26,965 nucleotides of DNA, from positions 1 through 26,965 of the forward strand of contig CALCGT010000071.1 of assembly GCA_937901125.1 (NCBI GenBank), read 5' to 3'. Positions 7,592 through 14,792 of the stretch are shown here, piece by piece (within the stretch, counting starts at the first letter, position 1; each line of letters starts with the position of its first letter). Source of the stretch: an uncultured Clostridia bacterium (lineage in GTDB: Bacteria; Bacillota; Clostridia; Lachnospirales; Anaerotignaceae). The notes beneath the pieces were generated by a model. That model saw nothing but the letters and a program-made list of their open reading frames with translations, was not told where the DNA came from and did not search any database. The position numbers were made by a program, and so were the translations under genes.

Positions 7592-8263
7592 ATGCAAATA
7601 GATGGATTGCCGGAAAACAACACTGTTCTTATTGCCGGTAAGATCGTAGAAGGCTGTGTCTTTAGTCATGAGGTATATGGCGAGGGTTTCTATACGTTTC
7701 AGATTTCTTCTGAACGCCTCAGCGATAAGGCGGATATTCTGCCGGTTACAGTTTCCGAGCGGCTGATCGATATGGAATTGCTACAGGTGGGGGCAAAAGT
7801 GGATATCATCGGACAGCTGAGAAGTTATAACAATTACAATAGCAAGAAGAATCGTCTGGTACTGACGATTTTCGCAAGAGAAATCAGGCTGATGGAGGCG
7901 GAAGAAGGAAAGAATGAAAATCAGATATTCCTCAATGGCTATATTTGCAAGCCTCCCATCTATCGTAAAACGCCTTTTGGCAGAGAGATTTCGGATATTT
8001 TGGTAGCAGTCAATCGTGCCTACAATAAATCTGACTATATTCCCTGTATCGCATGGGGAAGAAATGCCAGATATATGGCAAATCTCCAGGTTGGTTCCAA
8101 TATCCGTGTCTGGGGTCGGGTGCAAAGCAGAAACTATCAGAAGCGCATTGGCGAAGAGGTAGAAGAACGGATCGCCTATGAAGTTTCTGTTTCCAAGATC
8201 GAACTTCCAGATCGGGTGGAGCACGAGACAGAAGGACAGACTACAGAAGAGGAAGAAGCCTGA
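7592..8263 (+). CDS. Two-OB-fold single-stranded DNA-binding-like protein
   Basis: The 223-residue protein appears to contain two OB-fold modules in tandem. The first (about 10-105) reads NTVLIAGKIVEGCVFSHEV ... ADILPVTVSERL ... GAKVDIIGQLRSY. The second (about 110-210) reads NQIFLNGYICKPPIYRKTP FGREISDILVAVNR ... YIPCIAWGRNAR ... IRVWGRVQSR. The second module has the pattern of bacterial SSB proteins. The acidic tail (EGQTTEEEEA) lacks the DDDIPF-type tip that recruits repair partners in classical SSB, so this is probably an accessory SSB relative. The start follows GGGGAG. A CobO-like gene begins 24 bp after the stop, probably on the same transcript. Confidence 0.75.
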   Translation: MQIDGLPENNTVLIAGKIVEGCVFSHEVYGEGFYTFQISSERLSDKADILPVTVSERLIDMELLQVGAKVDIIGQLRSYNNYNSKKNRLVLTIFAREIRLMEAEEGKNENQIFLNGYICKPPIYRKTPFGREISDILVAVNRAYNKSDYIPCIAWGRNARYMANLQVGSNIRVWGRVQSRNYQKRIGEEVEERIAYEVSVSKIELPDRVEHETEGQTTEEEEA

Positions 8264-8287
8264 GATAGAAACAGGAGTGAAAGAAAC

Positions 8288-8788
8288 GTGAGACAAGGTC
8301 AGATTTCAGTTTATTACGGCGCAGGTAAGGGCAAAACTGCTGTAGCGGTGGGGCGTGGGATGCGCGCCATTGGCGAGGACCTGCGGGTCGTAATGATCCA
8401 ATTTTTAGATTATCATAACAGTAAGGAGATCGCACTGCTGAAAAAGCTGGAGCCGGATTTCCGTATTTTCCGTTTTGAAAAAGATCGGGATTGTACGGAA
8501 GTGAGGGAGGCAGAGTTTGATGAAGCACTGCATAAGGAGATTTTCGGTGAGATTCACAATGCGTTCAATTTCGCCAAGAAAATCGTGGATACAGGCGAAT
8601 GTGAAATGCTTTTGCTGGATGGTATTTTGGAATGTGTGGAAAAAGGCTATCTGCAGGAATCGGAATTGGAAGAAATTATCGAGAGACGGCCTGAATTTAT
8701 GGATATCATCCTGACGGGGACGATCCTTCCGGAAGGTATCGTCGCGAAAGCTGGCAGTATCTATCAACTGGTGGCTGAAAAAGAATAG
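8288..8788 (+). CDS. CobA/CobO-type ATP:corrinoid adenosyltransferase-like P-loop protein
   Basis: The 166-residue protein fits the cob(I)yrinic acid a,c-diamide adenosyltransferase family, which transfers an adenosyl group from ATP to cobalt in corrinoids. The N-terminal P-loop YYGAGKGKTAVAVGRGMRAIG (Gly11-Thr17) has the family's GxGKGKT form. The downstream pattern MLLLDGILECVEKGYL resembles the Walker B segment, but an Asp-Glu pair usual in CobO (LDEI/LDEV) reads DGI here. The end, ELEEIIERRPEFMDIILTGTILPEGIVAKA, matches the conserved C-terminal part. It starts with GTG, supported by AGGAGTGA just upstream. No other cobalamin gene is present, so an altered substrate is possible. A bidirectional terminator follows. 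Confidence 0.75.
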   Translation: MRQGQISVYYGAGKGKTAVAVGRGMRAIGEDLRVVMIQFLDYHNSKEIALLKKLEPDFRIFRFEKDRDCTEVREAEFDEALHKEIFGEIHNAFNFAKKIVDTGECEMLLLDGILECVEKGYLQESELEEIIERRPEFMDIILTGTILPEGIVAKAGSIYQLVAEKE

Positions 8789-8796
8789 ACAAAAAT

Positions 8797-8827
8797 AAAA
8801 CCTCAAGTCGTTGACTTGAGGTTTTTT
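8797..8827. terminator. Bidirectional terminator between convergent genes
   Basis: A 13-bp perfect stem (8797-8809 with 8813-8825) closes a GTT loop. It is flanked by A-rich sequence on the left and TTTTTT on the right, so it can end transcription from both the CobO-like gene (plus strand) and dapB (minus strand), whose stop codons face each other. Confidence 0.9.
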
Positions 8828-8831
8828 ATGA

Positions 8832-9584
8832 TTACTGCAAAACTTCCTTCATGGTATACAGACCTGCGGGCTTGCCAGCCAAGAACTTGGCTGCTTTTAC
8901 TGCGCCAACGGCAAATACTTCACGGGAAGTTGCGCGATGGTTCAGTTCGATGACTTCATCTCTGCCGGCGAAGATCACATCATGCTCGCCAACGATATTA
9001 CCGCCGCGAACGGCATGGATACCGATTTCAGTTTTTTCACGTTTTTCACGCACCTGGGAACGGTCGTAAACGTAGTGGTAACGTTCATCCATGGCCTGAT
9101 TGATGGCATCTGCCAGGGCCATTGCTGTGCCGCTGGGAGCGTCGATCTTCTGGTTATGGTGTTTTTCTACGATTTCGATATCGAAGCCGCTTTCTGCCAG
9201 AATGGTAGCCGCACGCTGCACCAGATCCAGCAGCAGGTTTACGCCAACGGACATATTGGCGGATTTCAGGATCGCTACATCCTTACTTGTTTCTTTCATC
9301 AGCGCTGTTGTATCATCGGACAGGGCTGTTGTACAGAGAACAATGGGGATGTTTTTTGCTTTGGAGAATGCCAGAAGAGCAGGAATTGCCTTTGCTGTGG
9401 AAAAGTCGATGATGACATCGCCTGCAATGTCGCATGCATCACAACTGGGGAATACGGGGAAATCCAGTTGGGGTATACCGGGGTCGATGCCGGCTACTAC
9501 CTGGCAGTCGGGTTCATTTTTTACCAGATCGGCTACAACGTGACCCATTTTACCGCCGCAGCCGTGAATAATCACATTTATCAT
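8832..9584 (-). CDS. dapB: 4-hydroxy-tetrahydrodipicolinate reductase
   Basis: DapB reduces the product of DapA with NAD(P)H to tetrahydrodipicolinate, in the lysine and diaminopimelate pathway (cytoplasm). The 250-residue protein starts MINVIIHGCGGKMG, with the dinucleotide-binding GCGGKMG at 8-14. The active-site motif EKHHNQKIDAPSGTA follows, with catalytic His142-His143 and Lys146. The start at 9584 has AAAAGGAGT just upstream. The frame stays open further upstream, but that extension would read through the palindromic repeat at 9600-9645. It is the last gene of the asd-dapA-dapB operon and is followed by a shared terminator. Confidence 0.96.
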   Translation of the reverse strand: MINVIIHGCGGKMGHVVADLVKNEPDCQVVAGIDPGIPQLDFPVFPSCDACDIAGDVIIDFSTAKAIPALLAFSKAKNIPIVLCTTALSDDTTALMKETSKDVAILKSANMSVGVNLLLDLVQRAATILAESGFDIEIVEKHHNQKIDAPSGTAMALADAINQAMDERYHYVYDRSQVREKREKTEIGIHAVRGGNIVGEHDVIFAGRDEVIELNHRATSREVFAVGAVKAAKFLAGKPAGLYTMKEVLQ

Positions 9585-9599
9585 ATCAATACTCCTTTT

Positions 9600-9645
9600 A
9601 AGACCGTGGGGCGCTGCCCCACCTCCCCGCAAGGGAAATCATTCC
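9600..9645 (+). repeat. Palindromic repeat between dapB and dapA
   Basis: AAGACC is followed by GTGGGGC (9606-9612), GCT, and GCCCCAC (9616-9622), a perfect 7-bp hairpin. Next comes CTCCCC-GCAAGGGAAAT. The order and spacing match 3987-4032 after uvrB. The element lies inside the dap operon, in antisense orientation to its message, directly ahead of the dapB ribosome site. Confidence 0.55.
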
Positions 9646-9675
9646 CCTGTCAGGGGTTGGGAGAGAGTCCCAAAA

Positions 9676-10557
9676 TCAGATCAGACCATAGTTTTTCATT
9701 GCTGTTTTCAGTGTTTCCAGATTCTTGGGTTCCATATCGCACAGAGGTGCTTTGCAGGCACCAACTTCATAACCCATCAGATTCAGGGCAGCCTTTACAG
9801 GGATAGGGTTTACTTCGCAGAACAGAGCGGAGATTAGTTCAATGGCATCCAGCTGCAGTTTTGTCGCGGCTTTTACATCACCGTTCAGGAAGTTCATAAC
9901 CATATCATGGGTCTGTTTGGGTGCAACGTTGGACAGAACGGAGATAACACCTTTGCCGCCCAGAGACAGTACAGGCAGGATCTGGTCGTCATTGCCGCTG
10001 TAGATATCGAAATCGGGGCCAACCAGAGCAGCGATCTCAGCTACCTGAGACAGGTTGCCGCTTGCTTCTTTAACAGCGACGATATTTTTAACCTTTGCCA
10101 GTTCAGCAACTGTTTTGGGTGCGATATTGCAGCCTGTTCTGCCGGGTACGTTATACAGGATGATAGGGATATTGATGCTGTTTGCAACTGCTGTGTAGTG
10201 CAGAATCAGACCCTTCTGTGTTGCTTTGTTGTAGTAGGGTGTAACCAGCAGAACGGCATCAGCACCTGCCTTTTCACAGCCCTGTGCCAGTTCGATGCAG
10301 TGAGCGGTATCGTTGCTACCTGCGCCGGCGATGATAGGAGCACGGCCTGCTGCAACTTCTTTTGCGAAGCGGATGCATTCGATCTGTACTTCATCGGACA
10401 TTGTAGATGCTTCGCCGGTTGTACCACAGATGATCAGTGCATCTGTGTCATTTGCCAGCTGGAATTCGATCAATTCTCTCATTTTTTCAAAATTTACATT
10501 GCCATCAGCGTTCATAGGTGTTACCAGAGCTACGCCTGCGCCAGTGAAAATAGACAT
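9676..10557 (-). CDS. dapA: 4-hydroxy-tetrahydrodipicolinate synthase
   Basis: DapA condenses pyruvate with aspartate semialdehyde, the first committed step of the lysine/diaminopimelate branch. The 293-residue TIM-barrel protein shows GTTGEAST at 45-52, including the catalytic-triad threonine. The catalytic tyrosine is in ILYNVPGRTG (Tyr135), and the Schiff-base lysine is Lys163 in AVKEASGN. The start is supported by GAGGAGGT about 10 nt upstream. The gene sits between asd and dapB on the minus strand, 43 bp after asd, and is presumably controlled by the lysine riboswitch ahead of asd. Confidence 0.97.
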   Translation of the reverse strand: MSIFTGAGVALVTPMNADGNVNFEKMRELIEFQLANDTDALIICGTTGEASTMSDEVQIECIRFAKEVAAGRAPIIAGAGSNDTAHCIELAQGCEKAGADAVLLVTPYYNKATQKGLILHYTAVANSINIPIILYNVPGRTGCNIAPKTVAELAKVKNIVAVKEASGNLSQVAEIAALVGPDFDIYSGNDDQILPVLSLGGKGVISVLSNVAPKQTHDMVMNFLNGDVKAATKLQLDAIELISALFCEVNPIPVKAALNLMGYEVGACKAPLCDMEPKNLETLKTAMKNYGLI

Positions 10558-10600
10558 AAGAAAGACCTCCTCAAATTGTTTTAGGTTTTTATGATATAGT

Positions 10601-11599
10601 TTATGCGTTCATTGCTTTTACGATTTCTTCTGCGATCTGTACTGCGTTTGTTGCTGCGCCTTTACGGATGTTGTCAGCTACTACCCACAGGTTTACGCCG
10701 TTGTCAACGCTTTCGTCACGACGGATACGACCGATGAATACTTCGTCTTTGCCGGCTGCTTCTACTGCCATAGGGTATTCGTTTTTGGAAATGTCGTTCT
10801 GTACAACAATGCCGGGTGCATTTTTCAATACTTCGATTAGTTCATTCAGATCAAAGGGATTTTCGAATTCTACGTTGATGGATTCGCTGTGAGAGCTGAA
10901 AACAGGAACACGAACGGTTGTAGCTGTTACGCGCATTGCATCATTGTGCAGGATCTTTCTTGTTTCGTTTACCATCTTCATCTCTTCTTTTGTATAGCCG
11001 TTATCCAGGAATACATCGATGTGGGGCAGGCAGTTGCTTGCGATAGGGTGAGGGAATTTTTTGGGTGCTTCACCCTTCATGCCGTTTTCCAGATCCTGCC
11101 AGCCGGCAACACCTGCACCGGATACTGCCTGGTATGTAGAATAAACGACACGTTTGATTTTATATTTATCATCCAGAGGTTTCAGGGCAACCATTGCCTG
11201 AATTGTGGAGCAGTTGGGGTTAGCGATGATGTTTTTGTGCCAGCTGATATCCTCGGGGTTTACTTCGGGAACGACCAGGGGAACTTCGGGGTCCATTCTC
11301 CACTGAGAGCTGTTGTCGATAACGATACAGCCATGGGCTGCAGCGATAGGAGCGAATTTTTCACTTGTGCCGCCGCCTGCGGAAAACAGTGCGATATCGA
11401 TGGGTTTATCAAAGGAATGCTCTGTCAGTTCTTCTACAACATATTCCTTGCCGTTGAATTCCAGTGTTTTACCTGCGGAACGGGCAGATGCCATCACATA
11501 GAAGTTTTCGATGGGAAGCTGTCTTTCTTCCAGAACCTTCAGGAAAGTTCTGCCTACCATACCAGTTGCACCAACAACGGCCAGATTGATCTTTTTCAT
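10601..11599 (-). CDS. asd: Aspartate-semialdehyde dehydrogenase
   Basis: Asd reduces aspartyl phosphate to aspartate semialdehyde, the branch point to lysine, threonine and methionine. The 332-residue protein begins with the NADP-binding GATGMVG at 10-16. The catalytic cysteine is Cys130 in NPNCSTI, and SGAGVAG lies in the dimerisation/active-site region. The start follows AAGAAGGA. It is the first gene of the minus-strand operon asd-dapA-dapB. About 320 bp separate it from the riboswitch terminator, and that leader holds the duplicated 57-bp element. Confidence 0.96.
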   Translation of the reverse strand: MKKINLAVVGATGMVGRTFLKVLEERQLPIENFYVMASARSAGKTLEFNGKEYVVEELTEHSFDKPIDIALFSAGGGTSEKFAPIAAAHGCIVIDNSSQWRMDPEVPLVVPEVNPEDISWHKNIIANPNCSTIQAMVALKPLDDKYKIKRVVYSTYQAVSGAGVAGWQDLENGMKGEAPKKFPHPIASNCLPHIDVFLDNGYTKEEMKMVNETRKILHNDAMRVTATTVRVPVFSSHSESINVEFENPFDLNELIEVLKNAPGIVVQNDISKNEYPMAVEAAGKDEVFIGRIRRDESVDNGVNLWVVADNIRKGAATNAVQIAEEIVKAMNA

Positions 11600-11669
11600 T
11601 TTTAATTCCTTCTTTCTTTTTCATTCGCTTGTATTTTGTTGCATTTCCAAAGCAGTTTGTTTCGGAATG

Positions 11670-11726
11670 AAAGCCATTCGCAAGGTTTCTCCTTACTTAT
11701 GTATTTGCTCCGCAAATCATTTTTTC
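11670..11726. repeat. 57-bp repeat, copy 1
   Basis: This copy starts AAAGCCATTC and ends CATTTTTTC, and it matches 11782-11838 with four differences in 57 positions. It contains an ATTTGC-TCC-GCAAAT hairpin, and copy 2 also has a TAAGG/CCTTA hairpin. The two copies lie 112 bp apart (start to start) in the leader of asd. On the minus strand, the direction of transcription, it begins with an A-rich stretch. Confidence 0.75.
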
Positions 11727-11781
11727 TGCGTAAAACCTCTTCTGCGTCTTTGCAAGCGAACGCAGAGGGTTTATCCGAAGA

Positions 11782-11838
11782 AAAGCCATTCATAAGGTTT
11801 CGCCTTACTCATGTATTTGCTCCGCAAATCATTTTTTC
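11782..11838. repeat. 57-bp repeat, copy 2
   Basis: This is the second copy of the element at 11670-11726. The 55-bp spacer between copies contains its own inverted repeat (CTGCG ... CGCAG). Short open frames through the repeats have no ribosome site worth trusting and differ between strands, so the element is treated as non-coding. Confidence 0.75.
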
Positions 11839-11914
11839 ATCCGCATCAACAACTGAATTCTGCAAGCAGATTCCGTTGATTGATACGAATGAAACTGGCT
11901 TTCTCCGCTTGTAA

Positions 11915-11942
11915 ACAAAAAATAGCCGGCCTGCGCCGACTT
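11915..11942 (-). terminator. Riboswitch-associated terminator upstream of asd
   Basis: On the minus strand GTCGGC and GCCGGC (one G-U pair) enclose a GCAG loop and are followed by TATTTTTTG. The 5' arm can alternatively pair upstream: GACTT (RNA from 11965-11961) with AAGTC (RNA from 11942-11938), extended by CCA/TGG. This looks like an antiterminator that would break the terminator stem. It lies about 55 nt after the L-box aptamer, the expected position for an expression platform. Confidence 0.75.
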
Positions 11943-11995
11943 CCAAGGAAACTGTGGTAGAAGTCTATGCGAACTGCCCCAGCTTGATTGATTTT

Positions 11996-12160
11996 GTAGC
12001 GCTCCATTGGATTTCCAATGACAGTCGTACAGCTATTGACTGCACAACCAGAAAAGAAACGATAAGGCAGTTTCCTTCTTCGGCGTTTTCCCCTTTTTAC
12101 GGGCTGCATCTATCCCTTATGATATTCACCCGGATACTCTTGAAAAACGCACCTCTACTT
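11996..12160 (-). ncRNA. Lysine riboswitch (L box) controlling asd-dapA-dapB
   Basis: Read on the minus strand, the conserved L-box landmarks occur in order. GTAGAGGTGCG (RNA from about 12158) is followed by AAGAGTAT (from about 12141), then GCCGAAG (12084-12078), CTGG, TGCAGTCAATAGCTG, CTGTC and TTGG. It closes with TGGAGCGCTAC, ending at 11996. GUAG at the 5' end pairs with CUAC at the 3' end to form P1. The known role of this RNA is to bind lysine and reduce expression of lysine-synthesis genes. The downstream terminator and the identity of the genes fit that role. Confidence 0.9.
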
Positions 12161-12183
12161 TGAAAAATATGTATTTGTCTCAT

Positions 12184-12212
12184 AGTCTAACACTAGTTCC
12201 ATGTTCTGTCAA
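12184..12212 (-). promoter_or_regulatory. Promoter of the lysine operon
   Basis: On the minus strand TTGACA (12212-12207) and TAGACT (12189-12184) are 17 bp apart. Transcription would begin about 10-20 nt before the first conserved L-box bases. Confidence 0.75.
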
Positions 12213-12260
12213 ACAATTTATCAGAAAACACAGTATTTTTTCAGAGAAACATTTGCACAT

Positions 12261-12282
12261 GGACAAAGTACATATTATGTCC
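12261..12282. promoter_or_regulatory. Imperfect 22-bp palindrome between divergent units
   Basis: The sequence begins GGACAAAG and ends TTATGTCC. Eight of eleven positions pair symmetrically, including the outer five (GGACA/TGTCC). It lies between the minus-strand lysine-operon promoter and the spore-protein gene. It could be an operator or part of a sporulation promoter, but no clear sigma-G consensus was identified. Confidence 0.3.
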
Positions 12283-12322
12283 TTGTCTGAGCATAATGAA
12301 AGGGGAAAAGGAGGCGTGGAAA

Positions 12323-12532
12323 ATGGCACCAAAAAAGGAACTGACAGAAGAAGAAAAAAGAGATCTTGCCATGAAGTATGAGATTGCGGAGGAGCTGGGA
12401 TTATTGGATAAGGTGGAACAGTTTGGCTGGAAAGGGCTGACTTCGAAGGAAAGCGGGCGGATCGGCGGTATCATGGGGAGGCGGAAAATAGAGGAAAGAA
12501 AACAGGAAAATAATAAGGAAGAAAAAAAGTAA
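12323..12532 (+). CDS. Alpha/beta-type small acid-soluble spore protein (SspF-like)
   Basis: The 69-residue protein matches the SASP pattern: LAMKYEIAEELGLL at 15-28 and LTSKESGRIGG at 39-49, ending in a basic/acidic tail. Such proteins coat and protect DNA in dormant spores and are degraded at germination by the GPR protease. GPR cuts within the conserved segment, here likely between Glu20 and Ile21. The start at 12323 has AAGGAGG at 12308-12314; an in-frame ATG at 12296 lacks a site. The gene appears to be a single unit, since the methyltransferase downstream has its own promoter. It is the best evidence in the window for a spore-forming host. Confidence 0.85.
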   Translation: MAPKKELTEEEKRDLAMKYEIAEELGLLDKVEQFGWKGLTSKESGRIGGIMGRRKIEERKQENNKEEKK

Positions 12533-12573
12533 AGAAAGGTATTTGTGAGCAGTGATTTTCAGTGCATTTATGC

Positions 12574-12602
12574 TTGCATTTGTATGGGTATAAAGATATA
12601 AT
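12574..12602 (+). promoter_or_regulatory. Sigma-A-type promoter for methyltransferase-hslO-NUDIX
   Basis: TTGCAT at 12574-12579 and a perfect TATAAT at 12597-12602 are 17 bp apart. The methyltransferase start is 40 bp downstream, and the next two genes follow closely. Confidence 0.75.
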
Positions 12603-12641
12603 ATAAAGTTGTGAAAGAATATGCCTTTGGAGGAAGCGGTT

Positions 12642-13388
12642 ATGAGCGCATACGAAGCTTTTGCATCTGTATATGATCTTTTTATGAAACAAGTAGAATA
12701 TGACCAGTGGCTGAACCATATCCACGCTGTATGGGACAAGCTTGGCGCAAAGCCAAAAACAGTGATCGATCTGGGCTGTGGTACGGGCAGCGTCCTGTTA
12801 CCTTTGGCAAAGGAAGGCTTTGAGGTGATCGGTGTAGATCTTTCTCCTGAAATGTTGGCGGAAGCAGATCATAAGGCCATGGAAGAAGGGCTTTCCGTTA
12901 GACTGGCTTGTCAGGATATGACGGAACTGGAGTTGGGTGAGAAAGCGGACTGCATCCTCAGTCTGTGCGACTGTATGAATTACCTGACAGAAGATGGTCA
13001 GCTGGAAGATGCCTTCCAAAGCATTGCACAACACATGAAAAAAGGAAGTCTCTTCCTATTTGATTTGAATACAGAATACAAATTTCGGGAAGTGCTGGGG
13101 CAGAATGTCTTTGGTTCTGCAGAGGAAGGCGCGGCATATATCTGGGAAAACGATTATGACGAGGGAGAGAAGATCAACGAATATTATGTAAGTTTTTTCA
13201 TCGAGCAGGAAAATGGTTTGTATGAGAGAGTGGAAGAATACCACTATGAAAGAGCTTATTCTATGGAAGAAATCGAAAACGGACTGCAGGCGGCTGGCAT
13301 GGAAATGGTGGAAGTCTACGACGGCTACAGCTTCGATGCACCCCATGCCGGAAGCGAGCGTCTGCTTTTTGTAGTCAGGTTGAAATAA
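12642..13388 (+). CDS. Class I SAM-dependent methyltransferase
   Basis: The 248-residue protein has the methyltransferase motif I VIDLGCGTG at 41-49 and the acidic motif II residue in VIGVDLSPEML, which together bind S-adenosylmethionine. The N-terminus MSAYEAFASVYDLFM (Y-x-x-F-A-x-x-YD) is common to a family of small Firmicute methyltransferases of unknown substrate. The C-terminal half is acidic and aromatic and forms the substrate side. The start at 12642 is supported by GGAGG at 12629-12633; the upstream ATG at 12621 overlaps the spacing to that site. hslO follows 15 bp later, so the two are cotranscribed. Confidence 0.85.
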   Translation: MSAYEAFASVYDLFMKQVEYDQWLNHIHAVWDKLGAKPKTVIDLGCGTGSVLLPLAKEGFEVIGVDLSPEMLAEADHKAMEEGLSVRLACQDMTELELGEKADCILSLCDCMNYLTEDGQLEDAFQSIAQHMKKGSLFLFDLNTEYKFREVLGQNVFGSAEEGAAYIWENDYDEGEKINEYYVSFFIEQENGLYERVEEYHYERAYSMEEIENGLQAAGMEMVEVYDGYSFDAPHAGSERLLFVVRLK

Positions 13389-13403
13389 ATTGGAGGAATT
13401 TAA

Positions 13404-14282
13404 ATGAGTGACTATATCGTAAGAGCGACAGCAGGCAACGGCAGCATCCGTGCTTTTGCCGCTACAACAAGAGATTTGGTGCAGCATACCAGAGAGATCC
13501 ATCATACTTCTCCCGTGGCATCGGCAGCTCTGGGCAGAATGCTGACAGCAGCGGCCATGATGGGCAGTATGCTGAAAGGCGAAAAAGATATCGTGACACT
13601 GCAGGTGCGGGGCGAAGGCCCTCTGCAGGGCATCGTGGTGACCAGCGATAGCCAGGCAAGGGTGAAGGGCTATGTGTTCAACCCCGGCGTGGAAGTGCCC
13701 GACCTGTACCCCGGCAAATTGAATGTCAGCGGTGCCATCGGCAATGGCTATCTGAGTGTCATCAAAGATATTGGCATGAGAGAGCCCTATGCAGGTCGTA
13801 TTGAACTGGTGACCGGGGAGATTGCGGAGGATTTGACTTACTACTTTGCCCAGTCTGAACAGACGCCCTCTGCAGTTGGTCTGGGGGTTCTGGTGGAAAC
13901 AGATACATCTATCCGCAGAGCCGGCGGTTTTATCATCCAGCTGATGCCCGATGCAACAGAGGAAATGATCTCCAAACTGGAACAGAAGCTGGCAACCATT
14001 CCTTATATATCCGACCTGCTGGATATGGGGCAGACTCCCGAGGATATCCTGCAGATGATCCTAGGCGATATGGATCTGAAGATCACAGATACCATCCCTG
14101 CGAAATTCTATTGCAACTGTACCAGAGAAAGAGTAGAAAAAGCACTCATCAGCATTGGCAAGGAAGAACTGGAAAAGATTATCGAAGAAGATAAGAAAGC
14201 AAATCTGCATTGCCATTTCTGCAGTAAAGAATATGACTTCACAGAAACGGAACTGATCCAGCTGCTGGAAAAAGCGAAGTAA
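13404..14282 (+). CDS. hslO: Redox-regulated chaperone Hsp33
   Basis: Hsp33 is a cytoplasmic holdase that is activated when oxidants release zinc from its C-terminal switch. The 292-residue protein has the N-terminal core (RATAGNGSIRAFAATT ... GRMLTAAAMMGSMLKG). It also has all four zinc ligands, Cys237 and Cys239 (CNC) and Cys270 and Cys273 (CHFC), spaced as in the family. The start follows TTGGAGGAA. It lies in an operon between the methyltransferase and the NUDIX gene, which starts 24 bp after its stop. Confidence 0.96.
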   Translation: MSDYIVRATAGNGSIRAFAATTRDLVQHTREIHHTSPVASAALGRMLTAAAMMGSMLKGEKDIVTLQVRGEGPLQGIVVTSDSQARVKGYVFNPGVEVPDLYPGKLNVSGAIGNGYLSVIKDIGMREPYAGRIELVTGEIAEDLTYYFAQSEQTPSAVGLGVLVETDTSIRRAGGFIIQLMPDATEEMISKLEQKLATIPYISDLLDMGQTPEDILQMILGDMDLKITDTIPAKFYCNCTRERVEKALISIGKEELEKIIEEDKKANLHCHFCSKEYDFTETELIQLLEKAK

Positions 14283-14306
14283 GAAAGCCATGAAGGGGGC
14301 GATCCT

Positions 14307-14774
14307 GTGAAAAGGGATTTTGCGGTGGCTGTAAAGGCTGTCATCATAAAAGAGAATAAAGCACTGGTGCTTTGCCGTTCTAAGCATGAGATGGAAGGCA
14401 GCTTCATGAACAGCCATCAGAAATGGGATCTGCCCGGCGGCGGCCTGCATTTCTTTGAAAAGGCGGAAGAAGGGCTGCGCAGAGAGATCAGGGAAGAAAC
14501 GGATCTGGATGTTTCCATCGGTTCTCCCCTGTCCCTGTTTGATGCCATCAAGCACCATATCCATCTTTGCATTTTTACATATGCCTGCCGCTGGAAGGGC
14601 GGCGAGGTGAGCCTGAGTGCGGAGCATGAAGCTTACTTCTGGGTAACGGAAGAAGAGATGGAAGCCAGCGAACTGCCTCATTGGATGAAAAGAGATATCC
14701 GTGCGGCCTTTGGGGTGTTGAAAGAAGAAAAGAAGGAAGATAAAGAAGATAAAGAAAAAGACTCTGTTTCTTGA
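14307..14774 (+). CDS. NUDIX hydrolase
   Basis: The 155-residue protein carries a NUDIX box, GGGLHFFEKAEEGLRREIRE then ETDL. The metal-binding core REIREE is intact, but the usual glycine near the end of the box (EExG) is Asp. Members hydrolyse nucleoside diphosphates linked to another group; the substrate here is not predictable. The N-terminus FAVAVKAVIIKENKALVLCRS is the first strand pair of the fold. The start is GTG with a modest GGGGG ribosome site. The C-terminus is a low-complexity lysine/glutamate tail (KEEKKEDKEDKEKD) encoded by short repeats, and the terminator stem overlaps the last codons. Confidence 0.85.
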   Translation: MKRDFAVAVKAVIIKENKALVLCRSKHEMEGSFMNSHQKWDLPGGGLHFFEKAEEGLRREIREETDLDVSIGSPLSLFDAIKHHIHLCIFTYACRWKGGEVSLSAEHEAYFWVTEEEMEASELPHWMKRDIRAAFGVLKEEKKEDKEDKEKDSVS

Positions 14775-14792
14775 AAAAAAGAGTCTTTTTTC
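14755..14792 (+). terminator. Intrinsic terminator overlapping the end of the NUDIX gene
   Basis: AAAAAGACTCT (14755-14765) pairs with AGAGTCTTTTT (14780-14790) across a 14-nt loop, and T residues continue to 14791. The 5' arm encodes the final residues and the stop codon lies in the loop. Confidence 0.8.

Noticed and set aside
8937..9806. 289-codon plus-strand open frame opposite dapB and dapA
   Set aside because: It crosses two genes with clear catalytic motifs on the other strand and the palindromic repeat between them.
11670..11838. Two spaced repeats as a possible CRISPR array
   Set aside because: There are only two units, the repeat is 57 bp with four differences, the spacer contains an inverted repeat, and no cas gene is present.
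11602..11914. Short open frames on both strands upstream of asd
   Set aside because: They run through the duplicated 57-bp element on both strands and have no convincing ribosome site.
11600..12160. T-box leader ahead of asd
   Set aside because: The conserved T-box sequence (GGGTGGNACCGCG type) is absent, and the L-box landmarks account for the conserved part.
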